A DNA stretch of 20,770 nt from Acidobacteriota bacterium (GCA_023418055.1 JAEZDP010000151.1:1-20770); one strand, 5' to 3'; counted from the stretch's first letter, positions 1 through 7,101 are shown. Notes: generated by a model from the sequence alone, not told the origin. Made by a program: numbers and translations.

Positions 1-1310
1 ACGCCTTCCTCGAGCATCGGGCGCATCGACCAGCCGAGCGTGCGGTCTTCACCATCCACGGTGCGGCAACGCAGTTCGCGGGCCACACTCGGCACGCCGG
101 AGCGCAGCGCCGCGAGTGCCTCGGCCAGTTCCCCCGCATCGTCGGGATGCACGAGATCGGCGATGCCGCGCCGGTGCAGGTCCGGGTCATTCAACCCGAG
201 CAGCCGTGACATCGCGAGGTTGACGCGCACGAAGGTGCCGTCGGTCGTCACGATGCACATCGGCTCGGCGGCGAGCGAGAAGAAGGTCTCGAACTGCCGC
301 GTGCTGCGCACCTGCTCGGTGATGTCCTGCACGGTGCCCGCCAGGACATGGTGGCCATGGTCGGCGATGAGTTCGGCGCGCTCGTGGACGTGGCGGATGG
401 TGCCGTCGGGGCGGACGATGCGGTGTTCGATATCGAGGGGCGCACGGCCGGAGACGGCATCGTCGTGGGCCCGGAGCATCGCAGCGCGGTCGTCGGGATG
501 CATCCGCGCCAGGAAGGCGTCGAAGGTGGGGGCGAAGTCGGTGGGGTCGAGGCCGAAGATGCGGTAGATCTCGTCGGACCAGGCCAGGCGGTTCTCGTCG
601 AGGCGGTTCTCCCAGCTGCCAACGGAGGCGATGCGTTGGGCAACTTCGAGATGGCTGGCGAGGGCGCGAAGTCGGCGCTCGGTGTCGGCGCCCGTCTGCA
701 GGGCGTGGCGGAGGGTGCGTTCGCGGGCGTGGAGTGCGACGCGGCTTTCGACCTGCCGCGCCAGGCGCTCGAGGTGGTCGACCACCGCCGGTCCCGGGCT
801 GTGGGGCGCGTAATCGAGCACCGCGAGGGCGCCCCAGACCGAGCCGTCGTGTAGCACGGGCACCCCGGCATAGAAGCGGAGGCGGGCAGGGGGCACGCCA
901 GAGGCGGAGGAGGCGGAAGCCGCGGCGCCAGGCGCGTGGTCGTCGTCGGCGGAGGTGGTGTCGGCGTTGGCAGGACGGTCCGCGGCGGCGTCGGCCAACG
1001 GCGCCATGGTGTCAGGCACGACCACGGGCCGTGCCGTGGTCGTCACGCGCGTGCAGAAGCTGTCGGCTGCGGGCGCGAGGCTGGCCGGCAGGCCGACCTG
1101 CGCCATCACGTGCCGCCCGGCCGGGTGCACCAGGGTGAGGCACGCCATGGGCGTCCCGCAGAGCGCGGCGGCGAGGCAGACGACGTCCGTGAACGTCTGG
1201 TCCCCGGTCAACTCGTCGACGGCCGCGTTGGTGGCGTCGGTCGCGTCGGTTGCGTCGGTCGTGGGCTCCCGTAGGTCCGGGACCGTGCCGGATTCCGGGT
1301 CGTGAGTCAT
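1..1310 (-). CDS. GAF-PAS-PAS sensor protein, C-terminus outside the window (partial)
   Basis: The reading frame is open from an ATG at 1310-1308 to the left edge, giving 436 residues plus two bases. Residues about 35-195 are a GAF domain: a C-G-T-P-M-A-C-L-T-L strand, the SFC motif near 84-86, VVVPD at 96-100 and RFYAGVPV at 145-152. A helical linker follows (about 178-225). PAS domain 1 spans about 226-335, with SVGSWE, the DEIYRIFGLDP block, HPDD at 271-274 and the C-terminal PAC sequence GTVQDITE. PAS domain 2 spans about 340-436, with a second HPDD at 388-391. No catalytic output is visible; this architecture commonly precedes a histidine kinase or a GGDEF domain. Residues 103-140 of the GAF domain are an Ala/Asp/Ser-rich low-complexity insert, and residues 18-27 contain three DAT repeats. 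There is no signal peptide, so it is likely cytoplasmic. There is no strong Shine-Dalgarno; an in-frame GTG at 1334 is a less likely start. Confidence 0.85.
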   Translation of the reverse strand, partial: MTHDPESGTVPDLREPTTDATDATDATNAAVDELTGDQTFTDVVCLAAALCGTPMACLTLVHPAGRHVMAQVGLPASLAPAADSFCTRVTTTARPVVVPDTMAPLADAAADRPANADTTSADDDHAPGAAASASSASGVPPARLRFYAGVPVLHDGSVWGALAVLDYAPHSPGPAVVDHLERLARQVESRVALHARERTLRHALQTGADTERRLRALASHLEVAQRIASVGSWENRLDENRLAWSDEIYRIFGLDPTDFAPTFDAFLARMHPDDRAAMLRAHDDAVSGRAPLDIEHRIVRPDGTIRHVHERAELIADHGHHVLAGTVQDITEQVRSTRQFETFFSLAAEPMCIVTTDGTFVRVNLAMSRLLGLNDPDLHRRGIADLVHPDDAGELAEALAALRSGVPSVARELRCRTVDGEDRTLGWSMRPMLEEG

Positions 1311-1353
1311 GACGAGTGCGACGCAGTATGGCACGAGCGAGGCGGCGCTCGTG

Positions 1354-1475
1354 AGGTCTGACCCCGGGGCGATCACGCCGCAGGTCTGACCCCAGGATCA
1401 TCGCGCCGCAGGTCTGACCCCAAGACCTTCTGCCGCAGGTCTGACCCCACGGCGACACGCCGCAGGTCTGACCCC
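1354..1475 (-). repeat. Array of five GGGGTCAGACCT repeats, 27-28 bp period
   Basis: The plus strand carries AGGTCTGACCCC five times, at 1354-1365, 1382-1393, 1410-1421, 1437-1448 and 1464-1475 (spacings 28, 28, 27, 27). On the minus strand each unit reads GGGGTCAGACCT, and four of the five continue into GCGGC. The remaining 10-11 bases of each period vary. The core GGTC-A-GACC is an interrupted palindrome. The array begins five bases past the stop codon of the dehydrogenase-like gene (stop at 1480-1482) and reads in that gene's sense direction. It fills the gap to the sensor gene start at 1310. Confidence 0.9.
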
Positions 1476-1479
1476 GCCG

Positions 1480-2715
1480 CTACTTGCCGTAGCGGACGCG
1501 CCAGATGCTGTGGTTGCCGTCCTCCACGACGAGGAGCGAGCCGTCACGCAGGACGGTCACGTCCACCGGGCGTCCCCACACCTCGGGGCGGTCCGGGCCG
1601 AGCATCCAGCCCACCACGAAGTCTTCGTACGCGCCCGTCGGTTGCCCGTCGCGGAAGGGCAGGAAGATCACCTTGTAGCCGGTCCGGTCGGTGCGCCCCG
1701 AGGATCCCCGCAGGGCCGCAAACGCGCCATGACGGTACTTCGCGGGGAATGCCGTGTGGTCGTAGAAGGCGAGTCCGAGAATCGACGAGTGCGTCTCGAT
1801 GAGCACCTCGGGCGCGACGGCCGCCTTGACGATGTCGGGGCGGGCGCCGGCGTGCCGGGGGTCTTCGTGCTGGCCGATGTAGGCGAAGGGCCAGCCGTGG
1901 GTGGCCCCGGGCCGCACACGCGCGACGTAGTCGGGCACGAGGTGATCGCCGAGCCCGTCGCGCTCCTGCACCGTCATCCACAATTCGCCGGTCGAGGGAT
2001 GCACGTCGAGTCCGACGGCGTTGCGGACGCCCGAGGTGACCACGCGCGGGTTGCGGCCGTCCACGTCGAACTGCAGCACCGCCGCACGCAGGGGGTCGGG
2101 CTCGATGTCGACGTTGGTCGAACTGCCGACCGTCACGTAGAAGGACGTACCGTCAGGACTGAAGGCGATGTTCCGCGTCCAGTGCCCGCCCTTGCTCCAG
2201 GGCAGGTCGGCCACCTTTTCGGCCTCTCCCGACGCCGTCGTCTGGCCCGGTGCATAGGCGAAGCGGACCACGGCATCGGTGTTGGCCACATAGACGTGCC
2301 CCTTGAAGAACGCCACGCCGTAGGGCTGGCGCAGGCCCGTGGCAAAGACGGTGCGCTCGTCCTCGTCGATGCGGTGGTTGCCGTCGGCGTCCCTGAGGAC
2401 GACGAGCGAACCGGCGCCCGAGTCCACGACGAACACGTCGCCGTTGTCGGCCTGGGCCGCCACGCGCGGCCGCGTGAACCCGCCCTCGGCATACCGCTCG
2501 ACCACGAACCCCTCGGGCACCACCAGCGTCGCGTCTGCCGGGGCAGGAACGACCTTCGGAGGATTGGGCGTCTGCTCGGAGGGCGTTCCGAGGTCCTTGA
2601 CCGTGAAGTGGTAGCTGCCGAGTGTCCGGGCGCCCTGTTGGGCGCCGAGGGGAAGCGTGGTGGCCAGGACGACGAGGGTCGCCATGCCTGCCAGAGAGCC
2701 TGCGCGTTGCCGCAT
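1480..2715 (-). CDS. Exported PQQ-type glucose/sorbosone dehydrogenase-like beta-propeller protein
   Basis: The 411-residue protein starts with an uncleaved-looking basic N-terminus, a hydrophobic core and a cleavage site after about residue 25 (LPLGAQQ), so it is probably exported to the periplasm. The rest is a beta-propeller of the glucose/sorbosone dehydrogenase (GSDH) family: GLRQPYGVAF (127-136), GGHWTRNIAFSPDG (176-189, holding the His that acts as base in PQQ glucose dehydrogenases), RNAVGLDVHP (231-240), HGWP (273-276), a FYDH..FP..Y segment (317-327) and the closing strand GRPVDVTVLRDGSLLVVEDG (381-400). Relatives oxidise sugars or sorbosone with PQQ; the substrate here is unknown. 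The ATG at 2715 is chosen over an upstream in-frame start at 2820 because AGGAG lies nine bases before it and a signal peptide begins there. It is transcribed divergently from the DUF2911 gene. Confidence 0.88.
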   Translation of the reverse strand: MRQRAGSLAGMATLVVLATTLPLGAQQGARTLGSYHFTVKDLGTPSEQTPNPPKVVPAPADATLVVPEGFVVERYAEGGFTRPRVAAQADNGDVFVVDSGAGSLVVLRDADGNHRIDEDERTVFATGLRQPYGVAFFKGHVYVANTDAVVRFAYAPGQTTASGEAEKVADLPWSKGGHWTRNIAFSPDGTSFYVTVGSSTNVDIEPDPLRAAVLQFDVDGRNPRVVTSGVRNAVGLDVHPSTGELWMTVQERDGLGDHLVPDYVARVRPGATHGWPFAYIGQHEDPRHAGARPDIVKAAVAPEVLIETHSSILGLAFYDHTAFPAKYRHGAFAALRGSSGRTDRTGYKVIFLPFRDGQPTGAYEDFVVGWMLGPDRPEVWGRPVDVTVLRDGSLLVVEDGNHSIWRVRYGK

Positions 2716-2742
2716 GATCCGGAACTCCTGAGGGGGGAGGGG

Positions 2743-2774
2743 TGTCGCGTCCACGGTGGACAGATGCGGCGACA
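2743..2774. promoter_or_regulatory. Nested inverted repeat in the divergent intergenic region (candidate operator or leader stem)
   Basis: TGTCGC (2743-2748) pairs with GCGACA (2769-2774). Inside it lies the perfect interrupted palindrome GTCCAC-G-GTGGAC (2749-2761). The element sits 28-59 bases upstream of the dehydrogenase-like start at 2715 and 95 bases before the DUF2911 start at 2869. It could be an operator shared by the divergent genes or a 5' leader stem. No convincing -35/-10 pair was found for either gene. Confidence 0.35.
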
Positions 2775-2868
2775 TGATACGGCAGGCCGAGAGCGCGCGT
2801 ATCCTTGGCCCAGACGCCACCCGTCATCCGCGGCCCCTGCGGGGACGACTATCGAAAGGAAACGGACC

Positions 2869-3513
2869 ATGACTCGTGGAACATGTGCGGCAGGCCTCCT
2901 CGCGACCTTCCTGACGGCAGGCACTCTGCACGCGCAGAGCGTGCCGGAGGTGAAGCTGCCTGCAAGCCCGCGCGGATCGGCGGAGGTGCAAGTCGGCGGC
3001 ACGTGGGCGAAGACGCAGGAAGGGGGACAGCGCTACGAGGGCGGCAAGTGGATCACGGTCGATTACGGCCGGCCGGTCCTGCGCGGCCGCGAGAACATCT
3101 TCGGCAGCGGCGCCGACTACGGCCGCACGGTCGCCGGAGAGGATGCCGTCTGGCGCGCGGGTGCCAATGCCACCACACGACTGTCCACCCAGGTGCCGCT
3201 CGACATGGGCGGCACGCAGGTACCCCCTGGCACCTACAACGTCTTCGTGGACCTGAAGCCCGGCGCCTGGGCGCTGGTGCTCTCGACGCAGCCCATCCAG
3301 GAGCGCTACGACCCGAATGACAAAGTGAAGCTGTATGGCGCCTACAACTACGACCCGAAGTTCGACGTCGTGCGCCTGCCGATGAAGGTGAGCACCTCGC
3401 CCGTGTCGGTCGAGCAGTTCACCATCGGCTTCGTGGACGTGAAGGGCGATCGCGCCTCGCTGGCGATGTGGTGGGACACGACGGTGGCGGTGGCGGAGTT
3501 CCGGATCCGCTAG
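2869..3513 (+). CDS. Exported DUF2911 family protein
   Basis: The 214-residue protein has an N-terminal signal peptide of about 22 residues ending in TLHAQS. The mature part matches the DUF2911 family, whose molecular function is unknown: ITVDYGRPVLRGRENIFG (62-79), VWRAGANATTRLSTQVPL (94-111), the VPPGTYNVFVDL strand (118-129) and the W-L-V-L-ST strand near 134-140. The length is normal for a single-domain member. The ATG at 2869 is preceded by AAAGGA with an eight-base spacer, a good ribosome binding site. The same frame is open far upstream across the divergent dehydrogenase-like gene, but that is antisense and has no family match. A repeat array starts seven bases after the stop codon. 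The divergent layout suggests shared regulation with the dehydrogenase-like gene. Confidence 0.88.
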   Translation: MTRGTCAAGLLATFLTAGTLHAQSVPEVKLPASPRGSAEVQVGGTWAKTQEGGQRYEGGKWITVDYGRPVLRGRENIFGSGADYGRTVAGEDAVWRAGANATTRLSTQVPLDMGGTQVPPGTYNVFVDLKPGAWALVLSTQPIQERYDPNDKVKLYGAYNYDPKFDVVRLPMKVSTSPVSVEQFTIGFVDVKGDRASLAMWWDTTVAVAEFRIR

Positions 3514-3520
3514 CGGCGTT

Positions 3521-3613
3521 GGGGTCAGACCTGCGGCGCGACGTCCCGGGGTCAGACCTGCCGTCTGCCGCATTGGGGTCAGACCTGCGGCCTGCCCCAC
3601 CGGGGTCAGACCT
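3521..3613 (+). repeat. Array of four GGGGTCAGACCT repeats, 27 bp period
   Basis: GGGGTCAGACCT occurs at 3521-3532, 3548-3559, 3575-3586 and 3602-3613, an exact 27-bp period. Every copy continues with G, and two continue as GCGGC. The array starts seven bases after the DUF2911 stop and reads in that gene's sense direction. It is the same family as the array at 1354-1475 in inverted orientation, so the two arrays bracket the divergent gene pair 1480-3513. Confidence 0.92.
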
Positions 3614-3631
3614 GCCGGGCGTCGGGATGCC

Positions 3632-3648
3632 GGCGCCCGCCAGGCGCC
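3632..3648. terminator. Possible bidirectional terminator hairpin between convergent genes
   Basis: GGCGCC (3632-3637) and GGCGCC (3643-3648) are separated by CGCCA and can pair as a six-base GC stem. The hairpin lies between the stop of the DUF2911 gene (3513) and the stop of the histidine kinase gene (3669), which converge. There is no T-tract, so the call rests only on position and the stem. Confidence 0.3.
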
Positions 3649-3668
3649 CTGCCGCCACCGCGGCCCCG

Positions 3669-6155
3669 TCAGGACACCTCGCCAGCCGCGCCCCGCCCCG
3701 CCCAGGTCTCGACCGCCTGCCGTATCGCCTCGATCGTGCACGGCTTGGTCAGGACCGCATCCATCCCGGCCTCCCCCCCAGCCGCCCGGAGGGTCGGCAG
3801 CGCGGTCGCCGTCAGCGCCAGCACGGCCACGTCCCGCTGGCGTCCACCGGCGCGGATCGCCCGGGTGGCCTCGAAGCCATCCATCTCGGGCATCTGGCAG
3901 TCCATCAGCACCAGGTCGAAGACGTCGCGCTGCACCGCGTCCACCGCCTCCCGCCCGTTGTCGGCCAGGGTCACCGAGCACCCCAGGCGCCGCAGCATGC
4001 CCTCCACCACCCGTCGATTGATCGCGTTGTCGTCGGCCACCAGCACGCGGGCGTTCAGCGTCGCCGCGGGGACGTCGGACATCCCGTGCGTCGCCAGCGC
4101 GTCCTGACGCGTTGCCCCGGGCCCTGGCGCCGCTTCGTCGAGCGCCAGGCGCAGACTCTCGCGACGTACCGGCAGCGACGCGACGATGGCATGCGGACAG
4201 ATGCCGGCACGACGCTCCGCCGTCACCTGACCCGGCGTGGCCAGCAGGACGTGCGGCCGGTGCTCGCCCATCACGACGGCACCGAGGCGTGCCCGCTCCT
4301 CGTCGGTCATCGTGTCGATGCGGGCCATGTCGATGAGCAGCACGGCGGCTGGCGCAACCGCCAGCGCCTGCAGGCACGCGTCGACATCCCCGACACGGAC
4401 CACGGCGACACCCCATCGAGCGAGCAGGACGTCCACGGCTGTCGCAGTGGCTGCCCCTTGCAGGAACTGCACGACCGGTCCCTCATGCGTCACCGTGCGA
4501 TCGTCCCGCTGCCCGGTGTCCGGCCCGACCGGCAGTTCGAACCAGAACGTGCTGCCGCCGGCCTCGTTCCTGTGCATGCCGATCGTGCCGCCCATCAGCG
4601 CGACGAGTTCGCGGCAGATGGCGAGGCCCAGCCCCGTGCCGCCATGCCGGCGCCGCGTCGAGGTGTCGAGCTGCGAGAACGGGAGGAACAGCTTCGCCTG
4701 CTGGTCGTCGGGCACGCCTGCGCCGGTGTCGGCCACGGCGAGGCGCACCCGCGCCAGGTCGTCGCCATCTGACGGCACCCGCGCCACGGTGACCAGCACC
4801 GTACCCGCATCGGTGAACTTCACCGCATTGCCCACCAGGTTGCTGAGCACCTGACGCACACGCCCCGCGTCGGCCAGCACCACGGCGGGAACCTCCGCAT
4901 CCGCGGTCGTCGCGATGTCGAGGTGCTTGGCGGCCGCGCGCCCGGCAAACAGCGTGACGACGTCTTCGGCCAGCGACACCAGGTCGAACGCCTCGACCCG
5001 CGTCGTCAGCGTCCCCGACTCGATCTTCGCGAAATCGAGCACATCGTCGATGACCGTGACGAGGGCACGCCCGCTCGCCTCGAGCGCGTGCACGAACTCG
5101 CGCTGCGGCCCGTCGAGTCTCGTGCCGAGCAGCAGCTCGGTCATGCCCAGGATGCCGTTGAGCGGCGTGCGAATCTCGTGGCTGACACTCGCAAGAAACT
5201 GGTTCTTCGCACGCGAGGCCTGTTCGGCGGCCACGCGCGCATGCCGTACCCGGCGGTTCTGCCACGCGAAGACGCCGACGATGAGGGCCAGGACGACGGC
5301 GGTGACTCCGAGTGCGGTATTGCGATCGCGCATCGCCACCAGGTCGCGGAACATCGTCATCTGGTTGGTGGCCTGCACGCCCCAGCGCTCTCCGATCTCG
5401 GTCATGGTGCCGTCGAGCGCCAGCGCGACGATGGCCTGGTGCAGCCTGGCCGCCTCGTCTTCGAGCCCAGGCTGCGCGCCCACGCCATAGGTAAGATTCA
5501 GCTCCCGGAACCAGCGAAAGGTGAGCGGAATGCCATGACACGACGGTACGCGCTCTCGGATGAGCGAGTACGACCGTACGTCGAGCATCGCCGCGTCGGC
5601 CTGCCCCAGGCACACCGACTCCACGACGGGCACTTCGCGCGCGAAGCCGACCACGGTGGCCTCCGGAAACGCCCGCGTGAAGAGCGTCACGCCGAACGAC
5701 AGGTCCAGCACCGCCACGCGGGTGTCGCCCTGGCCCAGCCGCGCGCGGTCGACCACGTTGTCGGTGCGTGACATCAGCCCGAGGTTGTTCTCCCACCAGG
5801 GGCGGCTGAAGCTGATGCGCCGCTGCCGCGCCTCGGTGATGGCGAGCATCGGGTACAGGTCGATGCGCCCGTCGGCAAACGCCTGGTCGGGACTGCCCTC
5901 GGTGTTCACCCAGCGGATGACCATGCCCTCGCGGCGCGCCGCCTCGGCAAAGACCTCCACGCCGAATCCCCCCGGCGAGCCGTCCTCGTTCACCATCAGG
6001 TACGGGATGAAGTTGTAGTAGCCGACGCGCAACTCGGTGGGGCGAACCGGGCGCGTCCACTCACGGACCGCCAGACCGCCGATGGCGGCCGAGACGCCCG
6101 CGGCAATCGCCACGACGAGGGCGGCACGTCCCGACATCGACACCGGCCAGCTCAC
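3669..6155 (-). CDS. Hybrid histidine kinase with periplasmic solute-binding sensor domain
   Basis: This 828-residue BvgS/EvgS-like membrane kinase has a first membrane segment at about 11-31. A family-3 periplasmic solute-binding domain follows (about 41-260; ELRVGYYNFIPYLMVNEDGS, then GRIDLYPMLAITEAR at 97-110). The second membrane segment is at about 281-299. The HisKA domain carries SHEIRTPLNG with phospho-acceptor His326. The ATPase shows the N box SNLVGNAVKFTD (438-449), G1 DTGAGVP (476-482) and G2 GGTGLGLAI (505-513). Residues about 560-672 look like a degenerate receiver without the acidic pair. The C-terminal receiver (703-818) has Asp708/Asp709, phospho-acceptor Asp752 in MDCQMPEMDG, Thr782 or Thr784, and Lys804. 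The sensor probably binds an amino acid or similar small ligand and signals by His-to-Asp transfer. The start is GTG at 6155 or ATG at 6137; neither has a clear ribosome site. It lies 38 bp behind the EamA gene. No partner regulator is visible. Confidence 0.9.
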   Translation of the reverse strand: MSWPVSMSGRAALVVAIAAGVSAAIGGLAVREWTRPVRPTELRVGYYNFIPYLMVNEDGSPGGFGVEVFAEAARREGMVIRWVNTEGSPDQAFADGRIDLYPMLAITEARQRRISFSRPWWENNLGLMSRTDNVVDRARLGQGDTRVAVLDLSFGVTLFTRAFPEATVVGFAREVPVVESVCLGQADAAMLDVRSYSLIRERVPSCHGIPLTFRWFRELNLTYGVGAQPGLEDEAARLHQAIVALALDGTMTEIGERWGVQATNQMTMFRDLVAMRDRNTALGVTAVVLALIVGVFAWQNRRVRHARVAAEQASRAKNQFLASVSHEIRTPLNGILGMTELLLGTRLDGPQREFVHALEASGRALVTVIDDVLDFAKIESGTLTTRVEAFDLVSLAEDVVTLFAGRAAAKHLDIATTADAEVPAVVLADAGRVRQVLSNLVGNAVKFTDAGTVLVTVARVPSDGDDLARVRLAVADTGAGVPDDQQAKLFLPFSQLDTSTRRRHGGTGLGLAICRELVALMGGTIGMHRNEAGGSTFWFELPVGPDTGQRDDRTVTHEGPVVQFLQGAATATAVDVLLARWGVAVVRVGDVDACLQALAVAPAAVLLIDMARIDTMTDEERARLGAVVMGEHRPHVLLATPGQVTAERRAGICPHAIVASLPVRRESLRLALDEAAPGPGATRQDALATHGMSDVPAATLNARVLVADDNAINRRVVEGMLRRLGCSVTLADNGREAVDAVQRDVFDLVLMDCQMPEMDGFEATRAIRAGGRQRDVAVLALTATALPTLRAAGGEAGMDAVLTKPCTIEAIRQAVETWAGRGAAGEVS

Positions 6156-6193
6156 CTCGGGGTTATCGGCGCCAAACGGGCGCAGGGTGAATG

Positions 6194-7033
6194 TCAGGCG
6201 CTCCGGCGGACCGACCGCATCGTGGTGGCCGCCAGGATGAGGGCACCGCCGAGGATGCCCAGGGGCCCCGGCGATTCACCGTGCCCGACCCACGTCCAGA
6301 CGGGGTTCAACGCGGACTCGAGCAGCAGGAGCAGCGACGTCTCGATCGCGGTGAGGTGGCGCAGCCCGCGCACCAGCAGGACGTAGGCCAGGCCCAACTG
6401 GAACGCCCCGAGGTAGGTGACGCTGAGCCAGTCGACCGCGCCGACGTCGTGCAGCGGCCACGCCAGCGGCAGGCAGGTGGCGGCCACGAGCACGTTGGCC
6501 ACCATCGTGGCGTTGACGGCGGGACGCCCGGTCGTGTCGCGCTGCTCGAGCCAGCGGAGCCCGATGAGCGAGAGGGCCCACGTGATGCCGCTGACGAACG
6601 CGACGACATTGCCGAGCACGGGGTGGGGCGCCGTGGATGTCGCGTCAGTGGTGCTCAGCGCGAGCAGCACGAGCCCGACGAGCACGGTCACGATGAACGG
6701 CACGTCGCGGAGCGCGGCACGTTCGCGCAGCAGCCAGGGGCTGAGCACCACGAGGTAGAGCGGCGCCGCCGCCTGGATGAAGATGGCGTGGGCCGCCGTC
6801 GTGAGCTTGTTGGCGGCGATGAAGGTGACGAAGGTGGCGGCAATGAGCGCGCCGACGAGCAGCGTCGCCGGGTTCAGGCGCGGCCACTGCCTGAAGGCCA
6901 CCACCAGGACCACCGCGGCGACGGCCGATCGCAGCGACGCGATCTGCCACGCGGACATGGTCGTCGCCTTGATGACGACGCCCGCGGTGGAGAAGAGGAG
7001 CGCGGCGAGCAGGACCTGCGTGCGCGCGGTCAT
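6194..7033 (-). CDS. EamA/DMT-family transporter
   Basis: The 279-residue inner-membrane protein has about ten hydrophobic segments in two EamA repeats (about residues 6-128 and 138-272). EamA features include the start LLAALLFSTAGVVIK, ASLRSAVAAVVL (32-43), the AAHAIFIQAAAPLYLVVLS stretch (80-98), LLRER after TM4, and in the second half LGLAYVLLVRGL with LLLLLESALNPVWTWV (234-249). Relatives export amino acids, metabolites or drugs, or import nucleotide sugars; the substrate cannot be read from sequence. The ATG at 7033 is chosen because the protein aligns from there; an upstream extension to 7093 would add a non-family tail across a hairpin. It is followed 38 bp later by the hybrid histidine kinase on the same strand, so the two are probably co-transcribed. 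Confidence 0.88.
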   Translation of the reverse strand: MTARTQVLLAALLFSTAGVVIKATTMSAWQIASLRSAVAAVVLVVAFRQWPRLNPATLLVGALIAATFVTFIAANKLTTAAHAIFIQAAAPLYLVVLSPWLLRERAALRDVPFIVTVLVGLVLLALSTTDATSTAPHPVLGNVVAFVSGITWALSLIGLRWLEQRDTTGRPAVNATMVANVLVAATCLPLAWPLHDVGAVDWLSVTYLGAFQLGLAYVLLVRGLRHLTAIETSLLLLLESALNPVWTWVGHGESPGPLGILGGALILAATTMRSVRRSA

Positions 7034-7038
7034 CGACC

Positions 7039-7055
7039 GTGGGGCCCGACCCCAC
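7039..7055. other. Hairpin in the EamA/DUF4440 divergent intergenic region
   Basis: GTGGGG (7039-7044) pairs perfectly with CCCCAC (7050-7055) around the loop CCCGA. It sits directly upstream of the EamA start at 7033 and could occlude that start on the mRNA or serve as a protein-binding dyad. It resembles the GGGGTC..GACCCC style of the intergenic repeats elsewhere in the window. Confidence 0.4.
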
Positions 7056-7064
7056 CCCGGCGTC

Positions 7065-7094
7065 TTGGAGACCTGACCCCGACACACGTACACT
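7065..7094 (+). promoter_or_regulatory. Candidate sigma-70-type promoter giving a leaderless DUF4440 transcript
   Basis: A -35-like TTGGAG (7065-7070) and a -10-like TACACT (7089-7094) are separated by 18 bases. The -10 box ends seven bases before the ATG at 7102, so transcription would begin at or next to the start codon. No Shine-Dalgarno precedes that ATG, which fits leaderless translation. The -35 overlaps a variant repeat, AGACCTGACCCC, at 7069-7080. Confidence 0.35.
7069..7080 (-). repeat. Single variant copy of the intergenic 12-mer (GGGGTCAGGTCT)
   Basis: The plus strand reads AGACCTGACCCC. On the minus strand this is GGGGTCAGGTCT, identical to the array unit GGGGTCAGACCT in ten of twelve positions. 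It is a solitary copy in the 68-bp gap between the divergent EamA and DUF4440 genes, and it is not placed behind a stop codon. Confidence 0.5.
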
Positions 7095-7101
7095 GGCGCC
7101 C

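Noticed and set aside
1354..1475. CRISPR array.
   Set aside because: Repeats of 12-17 bases with 10-15 base spacers are far too short, and no cas gene is nearby.
1510..3513. A 667-codon plus-strand frame joined to the DUF2911 gene.
   Set aside because: The first two-thirds is antisense to the dehydrogenase-like gene and has no family motif. Only the part from ATG 2869, with a ribosome site and signal peptide, is supported. High GC makes long antisense frames common.
1480..3513. The bracketed pair as a classical insertion sequence or transposon.
   Set aside because: No transposase, no terminal inverted repeat with target duplication. The similarity of the ends is limited to the 12-17-mer arrays.
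2824..4416. A 530-codon minus-strand frame spanning the right repeat array, giving a nine-residue repeat with GLTP.
   Set aside because: It overlaps the DUF2911 and kinase genes out of frame. The peptide repeat is just the 27-bp DNA period read in a frame without stops.
7039..7101. N-terminal extension of the DUF4440-like protein starting at GTG 7039.
   Set aside because: It reads through the hairpin and the variant repeat. The signal peptide begins at ATG 7102.
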